DNA of 64,000 bases from Bacteroidia bacterium. Its GTDB lineage: Bacteria; Bacteroidota; Bacteroidia; Flavobacteriales_E; Vicingaceae. The notes beneath the pieces were generated by a model. That model searched no databases. It was not told where the DNA came from and saw nothing but the letters and a program-made list of their open reading frames with translations. The stretch lies in the NCBI GenBank assembly GCA_030433355.1, contig JAUIMG010000005.1, positions 1 through 64,000 on the forward strand. Reading direction: 5' to 3'. Both the position numbers and the translations under genes were made by a program. This document shows positions 18,952 through 27,379 of the stretch, piece after piece (the first letter of the stretch is position 1; each line of letters begins with the position of its first letter).

Positions 18952-19659
18952 CTAGTTATCAGATCGATAAAATAATTCATTCGATTGAGAGTCAAAAAAT
19001 GCAATCAATCCATACTCAGAATTGTAATACATTTCGTTTATTCCTGATACTCTATCTTCTCTTCTTGAAAAAATAACATCATTATAATTTTTTATAGGAG
19101 TTGTAAAACTTGATAATAGAGTATCCGAAAAGCCTATTTCATTTATATTCCCATTGATTGCATTATAATTGAAAAAATGATTGAATCCAAAAAAATGATT
19201 GTATGCTTGAACAGAATCATTATTGTATTTATCATAGACATATTCAAGATAGAATGAAAACTCTTGCTCTGCAATGAATGTGTAAGTACAATCCTTTCTA
19301 ATAGCCGAGTCTCCTATAAATTCAATCCAACTGCTTCTTCTTGTTGTTTCATAAAACTTTTTTATGGGTGGGTCACATTTATAAATCCTTTTTGAATATG
19401 GCCTTTCGCACTCAGGACATGTACACCCTCCGGCAAACAAATAATAACATTCTTCTATACTGGCGGAAGTACTATAACTTTCGCTAAAGTTAAATACGAA
19501 GGAACTATCGATACCATTAGTAAAAACCAATTGATTTTTCCCATATGTAGGGGAAGACCTTATTGTTTGCATTTTAACTCCTCTACATTCAACTGTTTCA
19601 TCACATTCACAGGATATGAGAAATAGCAAAGAAATCAATATATAAAGCCTTAAAAGCAT
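18952..19659 (-). CDS. Putative lipoprotein, unknown function
   Basis: Not recognised. A signal peptide with a lipobox (LLFLISC, then ECDE) indicates an outer membrane or periplasmic lipoprotein. The mature part is Cys-rich near the middle (ECYYLFAGGCTCPECERP), perhaps forming disulphides or binding a metal. The rest is Tyr/Asn/Phe-rich. It lies 63 bases upstream of the lamin-tail gene on the same strand and may be transcribed with it. Confidence 0.6.
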   Translation of the reverse strand: MLLRLYILISLLFLISCECDETVECRGVKMQTIRSSPTYGKNQLVFTNGIDSSFVFNFSESYSTSASIEECYYLFAGGCTCPECERPYSKRIYKCDPPIKKFYETTRRSSWIEFIGDSAIRKDCTYTFIAEQEFSFYLEYVYDKYNNDSVQAYNHFFGFNHFFNYNAINGNINEIGFSDTLLSSFTTPIKNYNDVIFSRREDRVSGINEMYYNSEYGLIAFFDSQSNELFYRSDN

Positions 19660-19695
19660 ATCCCTAAAGTAATTGAATGTAATTTTTATTCTATT

Positions 19696-19739
19696 AAGAT
19701 AGAGTTAAATAAAAGGAAAGATGGAGTTAAATAAAAGGA
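19696..19739 (+). repeat. Tandem 22-bp direct repeat upstream of asd
   Basis: Two adjacent 22-base units (19696-19717 and 19718-19739) share GAGTTAAATAAAAGGA and differ at one base. They lie between the divergent lipoprotein and asd genes, 24 bases before the candidate asd promoter box. They could be a regulator site or a simple slippage duplication. Confidence 0.7.
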
Positions 19740-19762
19740 TATGCAATCAAGAAAGAATAGTA

Positions 19763-19770
19763 TAATTTTG
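19763..19770 (+). promoter_or_regulatory. asd: Candidate -7 promoter box for asd
   Basis: TAATTTTG matches TAnnTTTG and leaves a leader of roughly 14-18 bases before the ATG at 19789. No clear -33 element is visible. Confidence 0.45.
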
Positions 19771-19788
19771 ACTAAAAATTAAATCTTG

Positions 19789-20781
19789 ATGAAAATTGCA
19801 ATAGTAGGCGCTACAGGTCTTGTAGGAACTGAGATGATAAATGGATTAATAAGAAGAAATTTTCCATTTACAGAGTTACTTTTAGTTGCCTCTGAAAAAT
19901 CGGTTGGGAAGAAAATAAATATACATGGAAAGGAGCATACTATTATTAGAATGGAAGAGGCTATTGCAGCTAAAGCAGATATTGCACTATTTTCTGCCGG
20001 AGGCTCTACTTCATTAGAATATGCAGAAAAATTTGCTAAGGCAGGCACTAGGGTTATTGATAACTCTTCTGCATGGAGAATGGACCCTAATAAGAAACTA
20101 ATCATTCCTGAAATTAATGGAGATTCCTTAACTGCAAAAGACTTTATTATTGCTAACCCAAATTGCTCTACCATCCAAATGTTAGTTGCATTGGCACCTT
20201 TACATCAAAGGTTTCATATCAATAGATTGATTGTTTCAACCTACCAGTCTATTACCGGAACAGGAGTAAAAGCGGTTCAACAACTAGAGGATGAGATAAA
20301 AGGAATAGATGGCGAAAAGGCTTACCCTCATCCTATTCATAAAAATTGCATTCCTCAGTGCGACGATTTTACCGAAAACGGCTATACTAAAGAGGAAATG
20401 AAATTGGTGAATGAAAGTCAAAAAATATTAGCAGAGCCAAACTTAAAGGTTAGTGCAACTGCTGTAAGAGTTCCTGTGGTGGGTGGGCACTCAGAGTCTA
20501 TCAATGTAAGTTTTGACAAACCATTTAAGCTAAATGATATAAAATCAATTCTAGAGGAGGCAGCTGGTGTTCAAGTTGTTGACGATCCTTCTAATAATAT
20601 CTACCCAATGCCTATTAATTCACACCAAAAAGATGAGGTTTTTGTTGGCAGAATTAGAGAAGACTTTAGTTTTCCAAACTCTTTAAATTTATGGGTTGTT
20701 GCAGATAATCTTAGAAAAGGTGCAGCAACTAATGCTATCCAAATTGCAGAAAAGCTTATCGAAAAGAATTTCGTTAAATAA
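19789..20781 (+). CDS. asd: Aspartate-semialdehyde dehydrogenase
   Basis: Reduces aspartyl phosphate to aspartate semialdehyde, the branch point to lysine, diaminopimelate, threonine and methionine. The NADP-binding start is MKIAIVGATGLVGTEM. The active-site Cys is in NPNCSTIQ (Cys126), and the conserved His is in VPVVGGHSESI. Full length at 330 residues. The ATG at 19789 is chosen over an adjoining TTG one codon upstream. A weak hairpin follows the stop. It is a single gene, not obviously in an operon with the ECF sigma gene 95 bases downstream. Confidence 0.97.
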   Translation: MKIAIVGATGLVGTEMINGLIRRNFPFTELLLVASEKSVGKKINIHGKEHTIIRMEEAIAAKADIALFSAGGSTSLEYAEKFAKAGTRVIDNSSAWRMDPNKKLIIPEINGDSLTAKDFIIANPNCSTIQMLVALAPLHQRFHINRLIVSTYQSITGTGVKAVQQLEDEIKGIDGEKAYPHPIHKNCIPQCDDFTENGYTKEEMKLVNESQKILAEPNLKVSATAVRVPVVGGHSESINVSFDKPFKLNDIKSILEEAAGVQVVDDPSNNIYPMPINSHQKDEVFVGRIREDFSFPNSLNLWVVADNLRKGAATNAIQIAEKLIEKNFVK

Positions 20782-20790
20782 GAATCCAAT

Positions 20791-20817
20791 TCCTTTTAAT
20801 TTAAAAGGATTAATTTT
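20791..20817 (+). terminator. Weak hairpin terminator after asd
   Basis: TCCTTTT pairs with AAAAGGA around a five-base AT loop, followed by TTAATTTTA. The stem is only seven pairs and AT-rich, so it may be a weak terminator. Confidence 0.4.
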
Positions 20818-20827
20818 AGGTGGCAGG

Positions 20828-20857
20828 GCAACGAATTTATTTCTGAGGTTGTCTATA
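20828..20857 (+). promoter_or_regulatory. Candidate autoregulated ECF sigma promoter
   Basis: GCAAC (20828-20832) and GTCTA (20851-20855) are 18 bases apart and lie 20 bases before the ATG of the ECF sigma gene. These elements resemble -35/-10 motifs that recur before ECF sigma genes in Bacteroidota. The match is from memory of such promoters and is not proven here. Confidence 0.5.
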
Positions 20858-20876
20858 AGATAGTATCTGCCACTAT

Positions 20877-21416
20877 ATGGATGAAAAAGAACTCATAAAA
20901 GCTTGTATTGATGAGAAGAAGTCTGCTCAAAAGTACCTCTATGACCGTTTTTCATCTAGTATGTATTTTGTATGTCTCAGATATGCGAGACATGAATTAG
21001 AGGCTCAAGACATTCTTCAAGATGGTTTTATTAAAGTTTTTGATCATATTGCCCAATTCAAGTTTCAAGGCTCTTTAGAAGGATGGATTAAAAGAATTAT
21101 GATTAATACAGCGCTTAATCATATAAGAAAAGCAAGCTTTAAAAATGAACAAATTGGCATAGAAGACTACCAAGACAAGGTGGTTAATTCTAAGGCCATA
21201 AGCAATATGTCCGAAAAAGAATTACTTGATGCAATTCAGCAAATGCCAGATGGCTACAGGGTAGTTTTTAATTTATATGTGGTAGAAGGATATAGTCATA
21301 AAGAGATTGGGGAAATGCTCAAAATAACAGAAAGCACTTCCAGGTCTCAATTGGCAAAATCTAGAAAGTGGATGCAAAAGGTATTGAACTATTTAAAAAT
21401 TAGTAAAAATGTCTAA
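20877..21416 (+). CDS. ECF-type RNA polymerase sigma-70 factor
   Basis: Alternative sigma factor (179 residues) that directs RNA polymerase to a stress- or envelope-related regulon. Sigma region 2 is at about residues 20-90 (CLRYARHELEAQDILQDGFIKVFDHI and WIKRIMINTALNHIRK). Region 4 is at about 118-172 (MPDGYRVVFNLYVVEGYSHKEIGEML with ITESTSRSQLAKSRKWM). The stop overlaps by 8 bases the start of the following membrane/barrel gene, which probably encodes its partner or regulator. A GCAAC/GTCTA element pair upstream suggests autoregulation. Confidence 0.92.
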   Translation: MDEKELIKACIDEKKSAQKYLYDRFSSSMYFVCLRYARHELEAQDILQDGFIKVFDHIAQFKFQGSLEGWIKRIMINTALNHIRKASFKNEQIGIEDYQDKVVNSKAISNMSEKELLDAIQQMPDGYRVVFNLYVVEGYSHKEIGEMLKITESTSRSQLAKSRKWMQKVLNYLKISKNV

Positions 21417-22758
21417 TGAGATGAGGGAATATGATGCTCTTGTTAGAGAGAAGTTGAAGGAGAAGAAAGTTACTCCTCCACCTGCGGTATGGGAAAATAT
21501 TCAAAGGAAACGCTCTTTTGGACACAAAGTAGCAGTAAAAATTGCCTCTAATTGGAGAACTTTTGGAACATTAGTTTTATTAGCATTCCTAGGTAGTAGC
21601 ACTTTATTTTTTGCAGAGCCAAAGCAAGTTGACACTTCAAATCCATTCACTTCTATACAAGCAGACCAACAACCTTCAACTTTCAATACTAAAGTTGAAG
21701 TTCAAAACAACTTTATTTCAGAATCAATTAATCAAAGCAAAAATGTTCAACAAAAAAGCTCTATAAATTTTGATGATAATTTGTTACCAGACTTCTCTAT
21801 GGTAGCCTCAGAATATGGTTCGGGTTTTGGTAAACCATTAAACTTTGACTACCATGTGTCGTCTTTAATAGAACAGATTGATAACTGGGAAAATGGTAAG
21901 TCTGCTTCAGCAATTCGTTTTAATAAAATAGACTATGCTCCTGAATTAGGAGTGCAGCCAAGCATTGTTGTTAAAACTGCAGCTATACCTAGAGAAGAAT
22001 ATGATTATGTTATTCCTGAAGCAGAAAAGAAGACTTTTTGGGAAAGAAGCTCTCTTATTCTATCGCTAACACCGCAAACAATTAACAAAACCATTTCTCC
22101 CGGTTTTAGCCTTTCTACAGAGGAAATAATGAAAAGGAAAGCATCAGAAAAAACTCGCTTAGCCTATAGTGTAGGAGCGAACTTTAGATATGAATTAAAA
22201 AATCATCAATTCGTTGAAAGTGGAATAATGTATACTTCGATCTATGAAGAAGTACATCTAGAAGGCGAGAAACAATTCTCAAATAATTACAATTTCATCG
22301 AAATTCCTTTGCTATTTGGCTATCAAGATCGAGAGGCTAAATGGGGTTGGTTTGTAAAAGGTGGATTGGGTATTCAAATATTGAATTTATATGACGGTTA
22401 TATTTTCAAACAAGAAACTATTGAAGAAATAGGGACAAATGGACAAGAGGGACCCCTTTATAGGATGAGCGCCTCTAATGCGTTAAATGGTATCATTAAT
22501 CCAGATCATCAGCTTAAAAACCAGCAGATAAGAGATGAAGTATATGATTTAGGAACTGATGAGAACCCTTATAAAACGGCTGGAGTTATTAATCTTCATC
22601 TTGCAACTGGTCTAATTTATTATTGTGGAGAAAAAACAAGTCTATTTGCTAGTCCTTACTACAGAAGAAATATAAATTCTATAAGCAAATCAGATGCCTT
22701 ATTTAGAGAGCATATTAGCCTAATGGGAATTTCTTTTGGTACTCAGGTAAAATTTTAA
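21409..22758 (+). CDS. ECF-linked membrane protein with C-terminal outer-membrane-barrel-like domain
   Basis: The N-terminal 50 residues (REYDALVREKLKEKKVTPPPAVWENIQRK) resemble the short cytoplasmic part of Bacteroidota anti-sigma proteins. One hydrophobic helix follows (residues about 53-70, FGTLVLLAFLGSSTLFF). A low-complexity linker leads to a C-terminal region of about 230 residues with amphipathic strands (SVGANFRYELKNHQFVESGI, FIEIPLLFGYQ, GWFVKGGLGIQIL, ASPYYRRNINSI) typical of PorT-like outer membrane barrels. The join of an inner-membrane helix to a barrel-like domain is odd. Coupling to the sigma gene suggests it senses envelope state. Confidence 0.72.
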   Translation: MSNEMREYDALVREKLKEKKVTPPPAVWENIQRKRSFGHKVAVKIASNWRTFGTLVLLAFLGSSTLFFAEPKQVDTSNPFTSIQADQQPSTFNTKVEVQNNFISESINQSKNVQQKSSINFDDNLLPDFSMVASEYGSGFGKPLNFDYHVSSLIEQIDNWENGKSASAIRFNKIDYAPELGVQPSIVVKTAAIPREEYDYVIPEAEKKTFWERSSLILSLTPQTINKTISPGFSLSTEEIMKRKASEKTRLAYSVGANFRYELKNHQFVESGIMYTSIYEEVHLEGEKQFSNNYNFIEIPLLFGYQDREAKWGWFVKGGLGIQILNLYDGYIFKQETIEEIGTNGQEGPLYRMSASNALNGIINPDHQLKNQQIRDEVYDLGTDENPYKTAGVINLHLATGLIYYCGEKTSLFASPYYRRNINSISKSDALFREHISLMGISFGTQVKF

Positions 22759-23378
22759 TCCTGAAAAAAGTTTCTATGAAATAACAGTAGAGAAACTACT
22801 CCACAAGTAATTGCAGAATCTGCAATATTAAAAACTGGTCTAAAAAAAATAAAGTATTCATTTCCCCAAAAAGGAACCCAATCTGGTAAAAACCCTTCAT
22901 ACAATGGGAAATAAAGCATATCTACTACTTTGCCAAATAAGAAAGAAGAATATCCCCCTTCTTGAGGAAGAAATGTAGCTACTTGATAATAACTATCATT
23001 AAAAATCATTCCGTAAAAAGCACTATCAATTATATTGCCAACAGCACCAGCAAAAATCAAAGAACCGCTGACCATCAAACCTAAAGAAGCTCCTTTTTTT
23101 GGCAATGAAAAGAGATACCAGCCAATCAAACTAACAGCAACTATTCGAAATAAACTAAGGAAAAGTTTGCCATATTCTCCTGCGAATTCCATTCCGAAAG
23201 CCATTCCATTATTCTCTGTAAAATGAATAATAAACCAATCTCCAAGAATTGGAATTTCTTCTGAAATCTCCATATTGGTTTTTACCCAAAACTTAGAGCC
23301 TTGATCAATAATTAATACCAATAAAATGATAATAACTGACCAGATGTATGGTGAGGAGAGCTTTTTCTCCGTAGTCAT
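22755..23378 (-). CDS. lspA: Lipoprotein signal peptidase (signal peptidase II)
   Basis: Inner membrane aspartyl protease that removes signal peptides from diacylglyceryl-modified prolipoproteins. Four hydrophobic helices are visible. Conserved blocks are IIHFTENNGMAFGM, AGAVGNIIDSAFYG (catalytic Asp) and VFNIADSAI (second catalytic Asp). Length 207 includes an insert between the last two blocks, as in other Bacteroidota. It is the last gene of the ileS-dksA-lspA operon, eight bases after the DksA-like gene. The stop overlaps the convergent barrel gene by four bases. Confidence 0.96.
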   Translation of the reverse strand: MTTEKKLSSPYIWSVIIILLVLIIDQGSKFWVKTNMEISEEIPILGDWFIIHFTENNGMAFGMEFAGEYGKLFLSLFRIVAVSLIGWYLFSLPKKGASLGLMVSGSLIFAGAVGNIIDSAFYGMIFNDSYYQVATFLPQEGGYSSFLFGKVVDMLYFPLYEGFLPDWVPFWGNEYFIFFRPVFNIADSAITCGVVSLLLFHRNFFQD

Positions 23379-23386
23379 TGGCAGAA

Positions 23387-23764
23387 TTATTTCTGAGCTT
23401 CCTTTGCTTCTATTGAAAGCGTAGCGTGAGGCACTGCTCTTAATCTTTCTTTAGGAATTAACTTCCCTGTAACACGGCAAACACCATATGTTTTATTGCT
23501 AATTCTAGTAAGAGCATTTTCTAGATGGGTGATAAATTTTTCTTGTCTCAAAGCTAACTGAGACATCTCTTCTCTAGATAATGTTTCTGAACCATCTTCC
23601 ATCATTTTAAATGAAGGAGAAGTATCATCTGTACCATGATCATCCTTATGCGATAATGAGCCTCTTAAACCCTCGAGGTCTATTCTAGCCTCTTTTAATT
23701 TGCCATCAATCAAATCTTTAAATTCTTTTAATTCTTCGTCGTTGTATCTTTCTTTTTCTGCCAT
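23387..23764 (-). CDS. DksA/TraR-family protein without zinc-finger cysteines
   Basis: Small helical protein (125 residues) of the DksA/TraR group, which binds in the secondary channel of RNA polymerase. The coiled-coil region is about 5-90 and contains the Asp-rich tip (DDHGTDD, about residues 41-47). The C-terminal finger GVCRVTGKLIPKERLRAVPHA keeps only one of four zinc Cys residues (Cys96). The usual pairs are replaced, as is normal for this Bacteroidota subfamily. It sits between ileS and lspA, four and eight bases apart, a conserved operon. Confidence 0.9.
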   Translation of the reverse strand: MAEKERYNDEELKEFKDLIDGKLKEARIDLEGLRGSLSHKDDHGTDDTSPSFKMMEDGSETLSREEMSQLALRQEKFITHLENALTRISNKTYGVCRVTGKLIPKERLRAVPHATLSIEAKEAQK

Positions 23765-23768
23765 AATA

Positions 23769-26700
23769 TTAATTTTTAGCTAGCTCAATACTTGCGAAAG
23801 TAATAAGCTCTGCATCTATTTCTATTTTGTATTCCTTCTTCTCAATTACCTCAACTAACTCTAAGGTGTTAGCCAATGTTTCTGAACAAATATAATCTTT
23901 ATTGTTTAGGATTGCAGCATCCAATTTGTCTTCTGATTCTAACTTTAAATCTATCTTGTCTGTTACTTCTAAACCTTTTTCCTTTCTAAAGTTTTGCACT
24001 CTATTCACTACTTCTCTAGCAATTCCTTCTTCTTGCAATTCTTTAGAAATGGTCTTATCTAGGGCTACAGTATATTTTCCTTCTGATGCCATTAGCCATC
24101 CCGGAATATCTTCCGAAAGAATTTCAACGTCTTCAATACTAAGATCAGATTTGGTTCCATCAATCTCGATTTCTAGCTTACCTTCTTGCTCCATCTTAGC
24201 AATTTCTTCTTGACCTAAATCATTCACAAAATTTGCTACTAGCTTCATGTTTTTACCAAACTTAGGGCCTAGTTGCTTAAAGTTGGGTTTGATAGTTTTT
24301 ACTAAAATTCCACTAGTATCTTCTAAATATTCCAGCTCTTTTACGTTCACTTCTGAAAGAATCAAAGACTCCACCTCCTTCAATTGCGTTTTAAACTCAG
24401 GATTCAAAACAGGAACCATTATTTTCTGTAATGGCTGCCTAACCTTTATAGATTCTTTCTTTCTCAATCCTAAAACCAATGACGATATCTTTTGAGCAAT
24501 TTCCATTCTACTTTCCAAACCCTTATTGATCGCAGTTTCACTTACTTCCGGGAATTTTGCTAAATGGATAGATTCAAAACTTTCTTTACCACTTACTTTT
24601 GTTAAGTTTTGATACAGCTCATCGGTAAAGAAAGGGGAAATAGGGGCACTCAATTTAGCTACTCCCAATAAACAATCGAATAAAGTTTGATAGGCAGCTA
24701 TTTTGTCTTCCGTGTAGTCTCCTTTCCAAAATCTTCTTCTACATAAACGCACATACCAATTACTCAAGTGGTCTATCGTAAATTCTTGAATTGCTCTAGC
24801 AGCTTTAGTGGGTTCGTAAGTATTGTATAGTTCTTGAACCTCTTTCACCAAGGAATTGTATTTAGAAATAATCCATTGATCAATTTCAGCTCTCTTTTCT
24901 AATGGAATTGAATCTTCTTTATATTCGAAACCATCTACATTAGCATAGAGAGCAAAGAAATTATAAGTATTGTAAAGCGTTCCAAAGAATTTCCTTTGCA
25001 CCTCCACAATACCCTCTTCATCAAACTTTAAATTATCCCAAGGCTGAGCATTGGAGATCATATACCATCGAGTAGCGTCTGCTCCATACTTTTCGATAGT
25101 TTTAAATGGATCTACGGCATTACCTAATCTTTTAGACATCTTTTGACCTGTTTTGTCTAAAACTAAGCCGTTCGATACTACATTTTTAAACGCAATGGAA
25201 TCGAAACACATAGTTGCAATAGCATGCAAAGTAAAAAACCAGCCTCTTGTTTGATCTACTCCCTCCGCAATAAAGTCTGCAGGATAGAATTTATTTTCAT
25301 CGATTAACTTTTTATTTTCAAATGGGTAGTGCCATTGAGCATAAGGCATAGAACCAGAGTCAAACCAAACATCTATTAAATCGGTTTCTCTCTTCATTGG
25401 TTTCCCAGAAGGAGAAACTAAAATAATCTCATCCACAAACGGACGATGAAAATCAAATGTCAAATAATTATCTTGGCTAAAGTTTCCTGCTTCAAATTCT
25501 TTCAATGGGTTTACTTGCATAAAGCCCTTTTCAACAGCCTTATCACATGCTGTTTTTAATTCTTCAGCAGACCCAATGCAAACTTGCTCCTCTCTGTCTT
25601 CCGTAACCCAAATAGGAATTGGAATTCCCCAATACCTAGACCTAGATAAATTCCAATCTTGTAAATTTTCTAACCAATTTCCAAATCTACCTTTACCAGT
25701 GCTTTCTGGTTTCCAATTAATTTTTAAGTTGTTGGCTATCAATTTATCTTTTACAGCAGTCGTTTTAATAAACCAAGAATCTAAGGGAAAATACAAAATA
25801 GGCTTGTCTGTTCTCCAACAATGCGGATAACTGTGTTCGTATTTCTGAACGTCAAATGCTCTATTTGCTTCTTTTAATTTTATAGAAATTCTTACATCAA
25901 TGGACCTGTAATCTTCTCCTTTATCTTCCTCTTTTAAGTATTGCTCCTTGACATATTCTCCTGCAAAGTCGGTTACTTCAGATGTAAATTTACCTTGTGC
26001 ATCAACCAAATGAAGTGCTCCTATTCCATTCACCTTTGCTACCATAAAGTCATCTGAACCGTAGCTTGGTGCCAAATGAACAATTCCAGTACCATCTTCT
26101 GTGGTAACAAAATCTCCAGCAATAACTCTAAATGCATCTCCTTCCTCAGGCTGCTTGTATTGCATTAACTGCTCGTACCTCAGGCCAACTAAATCTTCTC
26201 CTTTTATACTTTCTACAATCTGGTAAGGAATAATTTTATCTCCTTTTTTATAATCTGTAAGAGGAATATTAGCTCCTTTAGGATTGAACCATTTGCCCAA
26301 TAAATCTTTGGCAAGAATTACAGTAATAGGTTCAAAAGTGTATTTATTAAAGGTTTTTACTTTAATATATTCTATCTTCTTTCCAACTCCTAAAGCTGTA
26401 TTAGATGGCAAAGTCCATGGAGTAGTTGTCCAAGCGATAAAAAACAAATCTCCATTTAAATCATTAAACAAGAAATTTGAATTTTCATTCTTTAGCACCT
26501 TAAACATGGCAACAGCAGAAGTATCTTTCACCATTTTATAGGTACCCGGTTGGTTAAGCTCATGAGAACTCAAACCAGTTCCAGCTGCTGGTGAATAAGG
26601 CTGTATGGTATATCCTTTATAAATTAAGCCTTTGTTATATAAATCCTTTAATAAATACCAGACAGATTCAATGTATTTGTTATCGTAGGTCACATAAGGG

Positions 26701-27140
26701 TTGTCCATATCTACCCAATAACCCATCTTTTGGGTTAAGTCGTTCCAAACATCTGTGTAACGCATTACTGCTTCTTTACACTTTGCATTGTATTCTTCTA
26801 CAGAAATCGATTTGCCTATATCTTCTTTAGTAATTCCTAATTCTTTCTCTACACCCAATTCTACAGGAAGTCCATGGGTATCCCAACCTGCTTTGCGCTT
26901 TACTTGAAAGCCTTCCATGGTTTTAAAGCGACAGAAAATATCTTTGATAGCTCTTGCCATCACATGGTGAATACCAGGCAGCCCATTTGCAGAAGGAGGA
27001 CCTTCATAAAATACGTATGCAGGATTACCTTCTTTGGAACGGATACTTTTTTCAAAAATATCATCTTCTTTCCACTGCTTTAGGATTTGTTTTCCTATGG
27101 CAGAAAGATCTAGTTGTTTGTATTCTTTATATCTCGACAT
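23769..27140 (-). CDS. ileS: Isoleucine--tRNA ligase
   Basis: Charges tRNA-Ile. At 1123 residues it is the long form common in Bacteroidota and lacks the C-terminal zinc finger of E. coli IleS. The ATP-binding HIGH region reads PPSANGLPGIHHVMARAIKD, so the signature is GIHH. KMSKRLGNAVDP is the second signature. The editing domain (CP1) lies in between, and tRNA-binding segments (HLSNWYVRLCRRRFWKG) follow. First gene of the ileS-dksA-lspA operon and divergent from the 27380 gene over 239 bases. Those 239 bases show no RNA gene and no convincing promoter. Confidence 0.97.
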   Translation of the reverse strand: MSRYKEYKQLDLSAIGKQILKQWKEDDIFEKSIRSKEGNPAYVFYEGPPSANGLPGIHHVMARAIKDIFCRFKTMEGFQVKRKAGWDTHGLPVELGVEKELGITKEDIGKSISVEEYNAKCKEAVMRYTDVWNDLTQKMGYWVDMDNPYVTYDNKYIESVWYLLKDLYNKGLIYKGYTIQPYSPAAGTGLSSHELNQPGTYKMVKDTSAVAMFKVLKNENSNFLFNDLNGDLFFIAWTTTPWTLPSNTALGVGKKIEYIKVKTFNKYTFEPITVILAKDLLGKWFNPKGANIPLTDYKKGDKIIPYQIVESIKGEDLVGLRYEQLMQYKQPEEGDAFRVIAGDFVTTEDGTGIVHLAPSYGSDDFMVAKVNGIGALHLVDAQGKFTSEVTDFAGEYVKEQYLKEEDKGEDYRSIDVRISIKLKEANRAFDVQKYEHSYPHCWRTDKPILYFPLDSWFIKTTAVKDKLIANNLKINWKPESTGKGRFGNWLENLQDWNLSRSRYWGIPIPIWVTEDREEQVCIGSAEELKTACDKAVEKGFMQVNPLKEFEAGNFSQDNYLTFDFHRPFVDEIILVSPSGKPMKRETDLIDVWFDSGSMPYAQWHYPFENKKLIDENKFYPADFIAEGVDQTRGWFFTLHAIATMCFDSIAFKNVVSNGLVLDKTGQKMSKRLGNAVDPFKTIEKYGADATRWYMISNAQPWDNLKFDEEGIVEVQRKFFGTLYNTYNFFALYANVDGFEYKEDSIPLEKRAEIDQWIISKYNSLVKEVQELYNTYEPTKAARAIQEFTIDHLSNWYVRLCRRRFWKGDYTEDKIAAYQTLFDCLLGVAKLSAPISPFFTDELYQNLTKVSGKESFESIHLAKFPEVSETAINKGLESRMEIAQKISSLVLGLRKKESIKVRQPLQKIMVPVLNPEFKTQLKEVESLILSEVNVKELEYLEDTSGILVKTIKPNFKQLGPKFGKNMKLVANFVNDLGQEEIAKMEQEGKLEIEIDGTKSDLSIEDVEILSEDIPGWLMASEGKYTVALDKTISKELQEEGIAREVVNRVQNFRKEKGLEVTDKIDLKLESEDKLDAAILNNKDYICSETLANTLELVEVIEKKEYKIEIDAELITFASIELAKN

Positions 27141-27379
27141 TTCAGGCGCTTGGGGCTAAAATTAGGTGAGCGAAATTACGAATTCTTACTTAGTTGCATG
27201 TAGACTCAAACCAGTGAAAATATTTCATAATATAAGATTAACCTCTTTAGAAAAATTTAATACTTGGATAACCCAAATTCTACTTAATCATAAGTTATGG
27301 ATAAAATGAGGAGTAGACTAAGTTAACCTTCTCCAAATACTTTAGCTATTCAAATTTTAAACTAAAAAAAAAGAATATT

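Noticed and set aside
23387-23764. Broken zinc finger in the DksA-like protein as a sign of pseudogenisation
   Set aside because: Loss of the zinc Cys is normal in the Bacteroidota members of this family and the frame and operon are intact.
27141-27379. Possible leader RNA or T-box between ileS and the 5'-nucleotidase gene
   Set aside because: No stem-loop with a specifier or T-box sequence is visible; T-boxes are not expected in this phylum.
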